Assembly (NCBI GenBank): GCA_036835375.1
Contig: DAITMB010000047.1
Span: 1 to 35,026, forward strand
From: JANQTF01 sp036835375
GTDB lineage: Bacteria; Bacteroidota; Bacteroidia; J057
Direction: 5' to 3'
Length of the DNA: 35,026 nt
Positions 14,404 to 22,745 of this stretch are shown here, piece by piece. The notes under the pieces were generated by a model that saw only the letters and a program-made list of their open reading frames with translations, was not told the origin of the DNA and ran no database searches. Both the position numbers and the translations under genes were made by a program. Positions within the stretch are counted from its first letter, which is position 1; the number at the start of each line of letters is the position of its first letter.

Positions 14404-15995
14404 CAGAAGATCCTATGCTCAGCCAAAGCGAAACGCACATCTGGGAAGAGCCTATTTCGATCCTGCTGGTGGACGATGATGAAGAAGATTTTCTCATTAC
14501 CCGAGACATTCTCAGCGACATTCGCGACACAACCTACCTGTTGACGTGGGTAGAAAGCTACGAAGAGGCAGTAGAGGCCCTGCAGCAGAATCGCTATGAC
14601 GTGTATTTGATCGACTACCGATTGGGAGGGCGTACTGGGTTGGAGCTCATCAAAGAAGCCCTGGATTTGGGTTGCCAATCGCCCATGATTCTGCTCACCG
14701 GCGTGGACGACTTGGAGACCGACACTCGTGCCATGCAGTTGGGGGCGGCAGATTTTCTGGTGAAATCCCAAATCAATGCCGATCAGCTTGGCCGGAGCAT
14801 TCGCTATTCACTCCAGCAGTCCCGCAACCTCATCCAAATCCGGCACCTCAACCTCGATCTCGAAGCCCGCGTCGCTGCCCGAACTTCTGACCTCGCCCGC
14901 GCAATCGAGGAACTTCGCCAGACACAGCAACTCTATGTCAATATCGCCAGCCAGTTTCCCCACGGCTTCATCATGGTCCTCGACCGCCAGCTCCATCTCC
15001 TCCTCCTCGATGGGCAGGATCTGCGCAACCTTTCCCTCGATCCTCAGCAGCTTCTCGGTCAGAAAGGCTACGTCATCGTGTGTGAGGACAAGCAGCCAGT
15101 CATGAAATACTATCTCAATCGGGTGATAGAAGGAGAATCGCTCAGTTTTGAATTTGACATTGATCATGATTCCTACGCATTCAAGGGCGTGCCGCTCACC
15201 AATTCTGCTGGAGACATCGATCAGATCCTGGTTGCTTCCATTAACATCACTCAGCAAAAAAGGGTGGAGGCCGAGATCCGAAATACCCTTTCCAAAGAAA
15301 AACAACTCAATGAATTGAAGTCGCGATTCATCGCGATGGCTTCTCATGAATTCCGCACGCCGCTCAGTGCGATCTTGTCTTCGGTCTCGCTCATCGGGCG
15401 ATATACGCAGGTCAATGAGCAACCCAAAAGAGATAAGCACATTGATCGCATCAAAGCGAATGTGAGCAATCTCACCGGGATCCTCGACGATTTCCTCTCT
15501 CTCAGCAAGCTAGAGGAAGGCAAGGTAGAGTCCAACCCGGTGTGGATCGAGTTAGAAGCCTTTTTGCAAGATGTCTGTGAAGAAATGCACAGCCTCGCAA
15601 AACCTGGACAGTCGATTGTGCTGCACTATCAGGGCGATCCCGAGATCTACCTCGATAAGCGGCTGCTCAAAAATATTCTATTGAACCTCCTGTCCAATGC
15701 CACCAAGTATTCTCCCCCTCACACGTCGATCGAAGTCACGGGAGAGGTCAACCCGCATTTTATCAGGATTTGCGTCCAGGATCATGGCATCGGTATTCCA
15801 GAGGAAGAGCAGGGCCATCTTTTCGAGCGCTTCTATCGCGCCCACAATGCCACCAACATTCAGGGCACAGGTCTCGGACTCAACATCGTCCAGAAATATG
15901 TCTCTCTCATGGAAGGAAAGGTGGACTTTCACTCCGTACTCAACGAGGGGACCGCTTTCACCATCACTTTTCCACGGAAGTTTCCTCAAAATTAA
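14400..15995 (+). CDS. Hybrid sensor kinase with N-terminal receiver (REC-PAS-HisKA-HATPase)
   Basis: The protein has 531 residues. The receiver (about 18-140) has ILLVDDDEEDF and phosphoacceptor D72 in DVYLIDYRLGG. A coiled-coil linker (about 145-178, LEARVAARTSDLARAIEEL) leads to a PAS-like domain (about 178-287, LDRQLHLLLLDG to INITQQKR). HisKA has MASHEFRTPLSAIL with H316. HATPase_c has LNLLSNATKYS (N429, N433), DHGIGIPEEE, LFERFYRA and GTGLGLNIVQKY. No membrane segments are present. An N-terminal receiver on a kinase means its activity can be tuned by phosphate from another kinase, here plausibly the FixL-like protein. Four-base overlap with the gene upstream. Confidence 0.93.
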   Translation: MTEDPMLSQSETHIWEEPISILLVDDDEEDFLITRDILSDIRDTTYLLTWVESYEEAVEALQQNRYDVYLIDYRLGGRTGLELIKEALDLGCQSPMILLTGVDDLETDTRAMQLGAADFLVKSQINADQLGRSIRYSLQQSRNLIQIRHLNLDLEARVAARTSDLARAIEELRQTQQLYVNIASQFPHGFIMVLDRQLHLLLLDGQDLRNLSLDPQQLLGQKGYVIVCEDKQPVMKYYLNRVIEGESLSFEFDIDHDSYAFKGVPLTNSAGDIDQILVASINITQQKRVEAEIRNTLSKEKQLNELKSRFIAMASHEFRTPLSAILSSVSLIGRYTQVNEQPKRDKHIDRIKANVSNLTGILDDFLSLSKLEEGKVESNPVWIELEAFLQDVCEEMHSLAKPGQSIVLHYQGDPEIYLDKRLLKNILLNLLSNATKYSPPHTSIEVTGEVNPHFIRICVQDHGIGIPEEEQGHLFERFYRAHNATNIQGTGLGLNIVQKYVSLMEGKVDFHSVLNEGTAFTITFPRKFPQN

Positions 15996-16064
15996 CCTCA
16001 GCAGGATGCCGAGTGTAGGATAAAACCCGTAATTTTTGCCTTTAATCTTAATCTGTTGACATTC

Positions 16065-17132
16065 ATGAATAAGAAAAAAATTCTCCTCATCGAAGACAAC
16101 CCAGACGTGAGGGACAACACATCAGAGATCCTGGAACTCGCAGATTACGAGGTATATACAGCAGAAAATGGCAAAATTGGCGTCATGAGCGCCAAGGAAA
16201 TACATCCAGACCTCATCGTGTGCGATATCATGATGCCCGAGCTCGACGGCTATGGTGTGCTCAGAATGCTCAATAAAATTCCCGAAACGGCTTCCATTCC
16301 CTTTATTTTTCTCACGGCCAAGTCGGAGAACAGCGACTTTCGCAAAGGAATGAATCTCGGTGCGGATGATTATATCACCAAGCCATTCACAGACTTGGAG
16401 CTTCTCGACGCCATCGAAATGCGTCTCCGCAAAAGCGAAATCGTGCAACGCGACTATGAGCGCAATGCCGAAGGCCTGCATCACTTTCTGCGCGATGCCA
16501 AAGGCATGGAAGCCCTCCATGCCCTGACTGAGAATCGCGAGGCCCGGACTTTTCGGAAAAAGGAGTCGCTCTTCCGCGAAGGGAATTTTCCCCACGACAT
16601 CTTCTTCGTCACCAAAGGGAAGGTGCGCACCTTCAAGACCAACGAGGATGCCAAAGAATACACCACAGGACTCTTTAAAGAAGGGGATTTCGTGGGCTAC
16701 CTCTCTCTCCTTCGCGAAGGCCCTTACGAGGAGTCAGCCATGGCAATGGAGGATACAGAGGTGGTGATCATCCCCAAGGATGACTTTTACCAGCTCGTGT
16801 ACAACAACCGCGATGTCTCCATTCGCTTTATTCGGATGCTCTCCGACAACCTCAGCCAAAAGGAAGAAGAACTGCTCCATCTCGCCTACGACTCGGTGCG
16901 CAAGCGCGTAGCCGATGCGCTGGTGCAGCTTCGGAGCAAATTCATGCAAGAAAATGACAAAGCCTCTTTCACCATGTCGGTCAGCAGGGACCACCTCGCG
17001 AGCCTCGTCGGTACCTCTAAGGAGTGTGTGATTCGCGTGCTGAGCGAGTTCAAAGACGAAGGCTTGGTCAAAACCCATCTCAGTGAAATCACCGTGCTCG
17101 ACGCTGAAAAGCTGGCGCGGGTGCCTTATTGA
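16065..17132 (+). CDS. Response regulator fused to Crp/Fnr-type transcription factor (REC-cNMP-HTH)
   Basis: From the ATG at 16065 the protein has 355 residues; a TTG nine bases upstream is less likely. The receiver (1-120) has LLIEDNPDV, phosphoacceptor D54 in IVCDIMMPELDG, T84 and K106 (ITKPF). The cyclic-nucleotide-binding-like domain (about 145-260) has LFREGNFPHDIFFVTKGKVR. Its phosphate-binding cassette reads VGYLSLLREGPYEESA, lacking the Glu and Arg of the cAMP motif FGExxLL...RxA, so cAMP control is unlikely. The Crp-type HTH (about 305-334) is VSRDHLASLVGTSKECVIRVLSEF. It is likely the DNA-binding output of the upstream kinases. It overlaps the convergent patatin gene by seven bases. 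Confidence 0.93.
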   Translation: MNKKKILLIEDNPDVRDNTSEILELADYEVYTAENGKIGVMSAKEIHPDLIVCDIMMPELDGYGVLRMLNKIPETASIPFIFLTAKSENSDFRKGMNLGADDYITKPFTDLELLDAIEMRLRKSEIVQRDYERNAEGLHHFLRDAKGMEALHALTENREARTFRKKESLFREGNFPHDIFFVTKGKVRTFKTNEDAKEYTTGLFKEGDFVGYLSLLREGPYEESAMAMEDTEVVIIPKDDFYQLVYNNRDVSIRFIRMLSDNLSQKEEELLHLAYDSVRKRVADALVQLRSKFMQENDKASFTMSVSRDHLASLVGTSKECVIRVLSEFKDEGLVKTHLSEITVLDAEKLARVPY

Positions 17133-18199
17133 TCTTTGGCGGTTTGCAGCCCCTTTCGCATGAGAAATTCTTGGGCACCTGCAATCCCGCTTTCAAACAA
17201 GGCCTCCTTCGTGGCCTTGGGCATTTTCTTGATTTTGGGATCTACGCCCACGGAAGACACAAACAAAATGCGATCCCAGTCTTCTGGGATGAGAAAGCTG
17301 CGATTCAGCCGCTCGTTACCAAATACATACAAGGCCCGGCGATAGTCCGAAAAAGAGTGGATTTCCTGCTCAGCTAGCCCCTTGACCGTTCTTTTGTCCG
17401 AAAGATCAAGGGCAATTTGCTCATCTGAGTCGATTCTCACAGCCAGGGTCAGTGGATTGGCCCAGCGAAGCTCTTGGCCACAGGCCCCGACATAAGTGGA
17501 GTCGAAGAGGAATATGGGAAAATTCGCTACGATGCCCCCGTCCACCAGAATGTCCAGGTTTTCGGTGTGAGTCGGTTTGCGAATGACTTGACCATCCTGA
17601 TCGACAAACATGGCTTGGAAATAGAGGGGGATCGACATCGAAATTCGTACCGCCTCCTTCACCTTCATGTTCGGGAAAGTCTCATGGGACAGAATGACGA
17701 TCTTCTGCTGCTTGAGGGAGGTAGAGGTGACATATAATTCGCGGTATCCTTGTGCCTTCATCTCTGCGAAGGTGATGTCTGGATCGCCAGTTTTTTGCTC
17801 AATGAGGGGCTCTAGCCACCGCAAAAAACGATCTCCTTGATACCAACCATATTTTTTTTTCATGCGTCTCACCCCGCTAAAAGGGAATCCAGCATCATTG
17901 AACTGCTGAAAAGCAGTCCCAGAGACAATATCGCGGATCTCCTCCCCTTGATAACCAAGAGCGACGAGCAGTGCTGTGATTGCCCCGGCAGAGGTGCCAC
18001 CGACGCGCTTGATTTCTGTCATGATCCCCGTCTGGTCGAGTTGGTAGATCGCTCCGGCGTAGGCCAGGCCTTTGATGCCGGCCCCTTCAAAAATGAGGTT
18101 TTCGTAGGGCTGAGCCGTTAGTGAAGGAGAGGACTGAACTAGGAGGATGATCCCCAGCAATTGGAAAGGAAGGCGAATCCATTTTTTGGAATCAGTCAT
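17126..18199 (-). CDS. Patatin-like phospholipase, exported
   Basis: The protein has 357 residues with an N-terminal signal or anchor segment (about 11-29, FQLLGIILLVQSSPSLTAQ). The patatin fold's features are present: an oxyanion-hole loop EGAGIKG (38-44), nucleophile S70 in GGTSAGA, and catalytic-dyad D220 in LDILVDGGIVANFPI. It is a serine-aspartate lipid acyl hydrolase, probably cleaving phospholipid acyl chains in the periplasm or outer membrane. It lacks a POTRA/barrel region, so it is not a PlpD-type autotransporter. It is convergent with the REC-Crp gene. The coiled-coil gene lies 302 bases upstream on the same strand, too far to assume an operon. Confidence 0.9.
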   Translation of the reverse strand: MTDSKKWIRLPFQLLGIILLVQSSPSLTAQPYENLIFEGAGIKGLAYAGAIYQLDQTGIMTEIKRVGGTSAGAITALLVALGYQGEEIRDIVSGTAFQQFNDAGFPFSGVRRMKKKYGWYQGDRFLRWLEPLIEQKTGDPDITFAEMKAQGYRELYVTSTSLKQQKIVILSHETFPNMKVKEAVRISMSIPLYFQAMFVDQDGQVIRKPTHTENLDILVDGGIVANFPIFLFDSTYVGACGQELRWANPLTLAVRIDSDEQIALDLSDKRTVKGLAEQEIHSFSDYRRALYVFGNERLNRSFLIPEDWDRILFVSSVGVDPKIKKMPKATKEALFESGIAGAQEFLMRKGLQTAKDQ

Positions 18200-18501
18200 A
18201 TGAAAGGGTGATTGTCAGGTCGCGCGTTATCTATGGCAGCAGAAGCAACTGAACGCGAGAAATGTAGCATTGACGAAAATCAGGTTTTGTGCTCTTTTTC
18301 TTCTGAACGAAAGGAACTTGACATTGCGGTCTGGCCCATGTTCTTCACATAAAATCTGCGACCGAGGCGAGGAGTTTACCTTTTGGCGCGTATCTCTCTG
18401 CTTTGATGTGTTCGGGGTAGGTAAATGTTGGGAGGAACTTGCCAGACAGAAATTCCCCCCAACCAAGATCTTCTCCATGAGAATGATCGCGCAGACAATT
18501 T
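18200..18501. other. Intergenic, no gene seen
   Basis: There are 302 bases between the patatin gene and the coiled-coil gene, both on the minus strand. Short open frames on both strands show no family resemblance and no strong hairpin was seen. It probably holds the patatin promoter. Confidence 0.4.
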
Positions 18502-19110
18502 TTAAGAAAACAGTCCTTTAATAGCGCTTTTCAGGTGTGAATAAGACTCCTTTAGTTCATTAGAGACTGCATCCCACTTTTCTTCCCCGGCATCGCCCAG
18601 GTCATCCATCTTGGCCTTGAGTTCCGAAACTTGTCGGCTCAGGTCTTGGCGACCCTTTTCGAGGTCATCCCTGGCTTCTGCTTTGCCGAGGGCGAAGTGC
18701 AGGCGAGCGAGGTCCATGCGTGTCTGAATCTGCTCTTTCCATGATCCAAATTCCTGGGCCCATTCCGAAAAGTCTTCCGAAGCTTCTCCCTTGAGGTTTT
18801 CGTAGCCTTGCTCTGCTTCGTGGAGGGCCGTTTCGAGCTTCCTTTTCTGTTCTTCCAGCGCTTCTTTCGATTCGGCCTTGCCGAGTGCCAGTTGTAGCTG
18901 AAGCTCGTCCATGCTTTGGCGGAGCCTAAGGGCAGTGTCTCCTGAGAAGATGGAGTCAATCCGGCTGCGGGAGTTATCTAAAAAAGATGCGAATTGAGAT
19001 TTTTGAGATTCCAGCTTTTCGATGGACACGCTTTCGTCAACTTCTTCTACTTGTTCGCGAAGGTCTTCGATCGCTTGAGCGAGTTTTTCTTTTTCTGATG
19101 GGGTGGGCAT
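18502..19110 (-). CDS. Coiled-coil protein with internal duplication
   Basis: The protein has 202 residues, is highly charged and almost entirely alpha-helical, with no signal peptide. Two related segments are seen: LQLALGKAESKEALEEQKRK (about 71-90) and LHFALGKAEARDDLEKGRQD (about 136-155). This indicates an internal repeat of about 65 residues with a LxxALGKAExxxxLE core. It starts MPTPSEKEKLAQAIEDL and ends in an amphipathic helix (SHLKSAIKGLFS). I do not recognise a named family. The pattern is compatible with an apolipoprotein-like or scaffold role, but that is only inference. Confidence 0.75.
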   Translation of the reverse strand: MPTPSEKEKLAQAIEDLREQVEEVDESVSIEKLESQKSQFASFLDNSRSRIDSIFSGDTALRLRQSMDELQLQLALGKAESKEALEEQKRKLETALHEAEQGYENLKGEASEDFSEWAQEFGSWKEQIQTRMDLARLHFALGKAEARDDLEKGRQDLSRQVSELKAKMDDLGDAGEEKWDAVSNELKESYSHLKSAIKGLFS

Positions 19111-19676
19111 GAGGATGCAAGGTTGAAAGGGTGGATAAATAAAGAAATGGATAGCGTGAAGACGAAAAAATGACCGAAAACGATAGGCCGAAAATGATGA
19201 AGGCAGTGCTCAGGGACTTGATTCCGGCCTGAAACATTGGTTTGCTCGGCACTGGCCTATCTGATGGCTCACATAAGGCAGTATGAGATTCATCTGCCGT
19301 TAGATTTCTCTACACAACAGTGGTGAGAAAGCCCTGACTGGTTGTGAATCTGCAGAATTTTTTTTTGAGAAAATAGAGTACTTCCTGATTTGTTTTGCTT
19401 TGCATGAAGCAGGCGTATCTCCAAGCTGTGAGGTTATGGCAGGAATGCCGAAAATTTCTGCGAGAAATGCCGTGTGAGACTTTTACTGGTTTCCTACGCC
19501 GCTTTCGAGCCGAAGGGCGGATTTTGCCCGTTCGATGTTAGAAAAAGAGTCAAAAGTCATATTTATCGGCTCAGAATAATCAAGCATTGCCTGCTAGCTG
19601 TAGCGCCCAATAATTTTGGTCTAATTGGCCTAAATTAAGAAGATCTCGTAGCAAGTTGGAGCGGTGGGCCGGATTC
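19111..19676. other. Intergenic, no supported gene
   Basis: There are 566 bases upstream of the coiled-coil gene. A 46-codon + frame from 19404 (MKQAYLQAVRLWQECRKFL...) is the longest small frame with an ATG, but it has nothing in its favour beyond being open. No RNA-like structure or repeat was identified. Confidence 0.4.
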
Positions 19677-20543
19677 TCATTTTTGTTGCTTCGCCAGCCA
19701 TTTTCTGAGCTTTCTGACTTCTTTGTCACTGAGGGGAAAGTCGCACACCGTGCCGGAGAGGAAAAGATCTTCGGGCGAATGGGTAGTATTGGCGGGGGTC
19801 ATCCACTGCTTGATTCTCCCCTGTACCCCTGCCCATGAGCTACTGCTGTGAAGGACACGAAAGGGCATAGGTTCCGGATCTTTGTCGGTTTTGTGGAAGG
19901 AACGAATGGCTCGAAGCGAAGAAATATCTTTTTTGGTAGGATAGCCCTTGATGGATCGCACCCAGGCGTCGGGAGCTGGCTTGGCATTGTCTTGCTTGCC
20001 AGGGGCTGGTAATCGCTCGGCAGCAAACCAGATTTCGCCCTGAAAAGGTTTCCAGCCGCTGCGGGCATTCTGAATAAATCCTCGCAAGGCATCGCTCCGC
20101 CAGCCGTCCTTGGTCCAGGGCCCGCTGAACATCAGCCATTGCGGTGGATAGGAGGAGCTTCGGAGCAACAGACCGGAAAGCTCCGTAAACCATTCTTCCA
20201 GTCGGTCATAACTCACTTTGGTCGTGTCATCGAGTAATTCGATATGGATTCCGTAGTCGATTTGGGCTTTGTTCAACTTTGGAATCAAGGTATCGAGGGC
20301 GTGAGGCAGATAATATTGGTATCCACCAGCAGGACCCGGGTCAGCCGGATCGACAGCAACTTCGATCATTAAGCCGGTGAGGCCGATGTCTTGGATAGAG
20401 GGTAATCGGGGCACCCAGGTGTGAGTATGGCAATCTTTCGCCAAGCGTACACCCACCCAAATCCTTCCAGAAGTATCGGGCGAAGGGGTGCAAGCACTCA
20501 GTAACAAGATCCAGCAGGCCCAGATCAGCCATTCGCGCTTCAT
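19677..20543 (-). CDS. Lipoprotein of unknown function, possible TIM-barrel hydrolase relative
   Basis: The protein has 288 residues. A lipoprotein signal ends in the lipobox LLLSAC with C18. The mature part has a barrel-like alternation: RIWVGVRLAKD, GLTGLMIEVAVD, DYGIHIELLDD, PQWLMFSGPWT, EIWFAAERLPAP and MPFRVLHSSSSW. This recalls glycosidase-like TIM barrels (GH113-like) in which a lipoprotein scans for 'where/what' strands, but no catalytic pair is certain and I do not assign a family. Its ATG overlaps the TGA of the upstream FKBP gene (20540-20543), so translation is coupled. The two are probably in the same compartment and process. Confidence 0.75.
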   Translation of the reverse strand: MKREWLIWACWILLLSACTPSPDTSGRIWVGVRLAKDCHTHTWVPRLPSIQDIGLTGLMIEVAVDPADPGPAGGYQYYLPHALDTLIPKLNKAQIDYGIHIELLDDTTKVSYDRLEEWFTELSGLLLRSSSYPPQWLMFSGPWTKDGWRSDALRGFIQNARSGWKPFQGEIWFAAERLPAPGKQDNAKPAPDAWVRSIKGYPTKKDISSLRAIRSFHKTDKDPEPMPFRVLHSSSSWAGVQGRIKQWMTPANTTHSPEDLFLSGTVCDFPLSDKEVRKLRKWLAKQQK

Positions 20544-21055
20544 GGCAAGAGGGGATCTACCTGAAGAAGTGATACCTCAAAAAAAAGCGGCGTGTGCCCC
20601 CCGAGTTCTGGATGAATGCTTCGATCTCCGTAGGCGAGAGAAGAGGGGACTACCATTCGCAGGGATCCTCCCTGGCCGATGCGGGGAAGGCTGTGCTGCC
20701 AGCCCGGAATGAGCCGCGCCAGTCGAATGCGCAGGGGTGCCGCTACAGAGGCCGTGTCGATGACCAGACCACTCAGGCTTTCGGTACGGTAAGCTACGGT
20801 GATGGTACTACTCAGGGAAGGGTGAACACTGTCGCCTTCCTGGACCACATGTACCCAAATTCCCAGGCTGTCTTCCGTGTATGTCTCTGGACGAAGCTGA
20901 ACAAATGCCATGATGGCTTCTCGCTCCTTGGCCGCAGCTTCTGCCGCTTTGAGGGCCCGGGGGGCTGGATCGCCACAAGCTGAGAAGCCACAGAGTGCCC
21001 CCGTCAATAGACTCAGGAAAAATAATCTAGGAAGGTTGACAATGTGCATGATCAT
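20540..21055 (-). CDS. FKBP-type peptidyl-prolyl isomerase lipoprotein
   Basis: The protein has 171 residues. The signal ends at lipobox GFSAC with C27; an in-frame second ATG two codons in is an equal start. An EAAAKEREAI helix leads to the FKBP domain (about 65-168): DSVHPSLSSTITVAYR, LIPGWQHSLPRIGQGGSLRM, VPSSLAYGDRS and PLFFEVSLLQV. These match the family's IPGW, IPxxLAYG and LxFxVxLL blocks. It is a prolyl isomerase and chaperone predicted to be tethered to the periplasmic face of a membrane. Family members in gliding Bacteroidota (GldI type) support surface-protein folding, but this is not specifically recognised as GldI. It is the first gene of a two-gene unit with the lipoprotein downstream. 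Confidence 0.88.
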   Translation of the reverse strand: MIMHIVNLPRLFFLSLLTGALCGFSACGDPAPRALKAAEAAAKEREAIMAFVQLRPETYTEDSLGIWVHVVQEGDSVHPSLSSTITVAYRTESLSGLVIDTASVAAPLRIRLARLIPGWQHSLPRIGQGGSLRMVVPSSLAYGDRSIHPELGGHTPLFFEVSLLQVDPLLP

Positions 21056-21351
21056 CTGTTGCGACCGAAAGCTAGGTATTTTCTGCTAGCTTTTGCCCAA
21101 GACTTCAGGAACAATCGAAGCCGTCGATGAGCGATTGACAAAAGCTTTCAAAAGTAGAAGAGAGGAATGACCTCGGCTCCATCAGTTGGTTTTCTCAAGC
21201 AAGTGAACTCGTCTTCGAGCCACATGTTGGGCCTCACAGCGAATTTGAGCCGAAAATTTCGTTCTTTAGCCATTGGAGGCGCTGATTTCTCTTGCAGGTC
21301 GCCTTCTCGCTCCATTTTCCTCTATTTTGTGACTTCTACTACTTAAAACTT

Positions 21352-22446
21352 ATGAGAACTTTTTGCCTTGTCCTCTTTATGGCTGCGGTAGCGGCTTTTG
21401 CACAAGATCCTTTCCTGTTGATCGGCACCTACACCTCCGGGGGGAGTGAAGGTGTGTATGTGTATCGCTTCAATACAAGAACAGGCAAACTCACTCTAGC
21501 GAGCATTGCCAAAGAGATCGATAATCCCTCTTTTCTGACGGCTTCCCCTACCTCTGACTACGTGTTTGTGGCATCGCAAGTAGATGAAGGATATGTGGTG
21601 TCCTATCGCTTGGATCGTGCGTCGGGAGAGATGACAAGACTCAGTTCGCAGCCTTCCGGCGGATCGCGGCCCTGCCATGTATCTTGTGATTCGGAAGGTA
21701 AATGGTTGACAGTGAGTAATTATAGCAGCGGGAACATGAGTGTCATGGCCATTGGCGAAGACGGGCGTTTGGGCACGCCCACCCACACCGTTCAGCACGA
21801 AGGCAAGAGCATTCACCCTACCCGACAAAACGGGCCATACGTCCACTCAGCTTATTTCAGCCCTACGCAGCAGCAGGTTTTCGTGTCGGACTTAGGCATT
21901 GATCAGGTCGTTTCTTATGACTTTGACCGCAATACAGGTAAACTCAGTCCGGCACAACCCCCGTTTGTCGCCACGCCAGCAGGATCGGGTCCGCGACACT
22001 TTGTCTTTCACCCCAATGGACGTTTTGGGTATTCTATTTTAGAACTCAGCTCTCAAGTGGCAGCCTATGCGTATGAAGGAGACAGCCTCCGCGAATTACA
22101 TCTCATTTCTACCTTGCCAGCTACTTTCCAAGGCACCAGCACTTGTGCTGATATCCATATTTCTCCAGATGGAAAGTTTCTCTACGGATCCAACCGCGGC
22201 CATAACAGCATCGCGATTTATCGGATCAATCCATCGACGGGTCATCTCACCTATCTCACCCACCAAACTGTTCTCGGAAATACCCCACGCAATTTTGCCA
22301 TTGATCCCAGCGGGAAATTTCTATTGGTGGCCAATCAAGACAGCGATCAGGTGCTCGTGTTTCGGCGCAATTCACGCAATGGGACTTTAAAAATTACCAA
22401 GCAGTCAATCAAGGTGAGCATGCCTGTATGCCTGGAGTTCAAATAG
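21352..22446 (+). CDS. Exported lactonase-family beta-propeller (Pgl/YbhE type)
   Basis: From the ATG at 21352 the product has 364 residues. The signal peptide (MRTFCLVLFMAAVAAFAQ) fixes the start over the open frame reaching to 21292. The body is the seven-bladed lactonase pattern: FLLIGTYTSGGSEGVYVYRF, NPSFLTASPTSDYVF, SRPCHVSCDSEGKWLTVSNY, GPYVHSAYFSPTQQQVFVSDLGID, GPRHFVFHPNGRFGY, CADIHISPDGKFLYGSNRGHNSI and TPRNFAIDPSGKFLLVANQ. Cytosolic relatives hydrolyse 6-phosphogluconolactone; an exported copy more likely acts on other sugar lactones. It is divergent from the FKBP unit. Confidence 0.92.
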   Translation: MRTFCLVLFMAAVAAFAQDPFLLIGTYTSGGSEGVYVYRFNTRTGKLTLASIAKEIDNPSFLTASPTSDYVFVASQVDEGYVVSYRLDRASGEMTRLSSQPSGGSRPCHVSCDSEGKWLTVSNYSSGNMSVMAIGEDGRLGTPTHTVQHEGKSIHPTRQNGPYVHSAYFSPTQQQVFVSDLGIDQVVSYDFDRNTGKLSPAQPPFVATPAGSGPRHFVFHPNGRFGYSILELSSQVAAYAYEGDSLRELHLISTLPATFQGTSTCADIHISPDGKFLYGSNRGHNSIAIYRINPSTGHLTYLTHQTVLGNTPRNFAIDPSGKFLLVANQDSDQVLVFRRNSRNGTLKITKQSIKVSMPVCLEFK

Positions 22447-22663
22447 ATCTTTCAGATGAGCGCAAGAGCGTAAGACTTGCCATGCGCTTGTTTGTCGGGC
22501 AAATCATGTCGGAAGGGGATGTCCGCGTAGGCTCAGTGAGCAAGCCGTGGATATCCCCATTGAATATTTCAAATTTCTCTATGAATTCATAAAAATCAGC
22601 CAAGTCATATCCGTTACATCGAAGAATCTTATCAGCTAATGGATTGACGGATAAGTGGCCCAT
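22439..22663 (-). CDS. Possible small protein or remnant, 74 residues
   Basis: A minus frame from an ATG at 22663 (MGHLSVNPLADKILR, GYDLADFYEFIEKFEIF) is open in the 299-base interval between two + genes and overlaps the lactonase 3' end by eight bases. It has a plausible amphipathic, acidic composition, loosely like a small acyl-carrier-like or regulatory protein. The frame is also open upstream of the ATG. I do not recognise it; it may be noise. Confidence 0.2.
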   Translation of the reverse strand: MGHLSVNPLADKILRCNGYDLADFYEFIEKFEIFNGDIHGLLTEPTRTSPSDMICPTNKRMASLTLLRSSERSI

Positions 22664-22745
22664 CGAACGATACCCCGGAAAAAATAGTTGACACTTAGCG
22701 AGAGAACATGCAACTTCGAGCTCTCATATTTTGACATTGAATTCC

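Noticed and set aside
19404..19544. 46-codon small frame
   Set aside because: Its only support is an ATG; it has no upstream signal, family pattern or conservation evidence.
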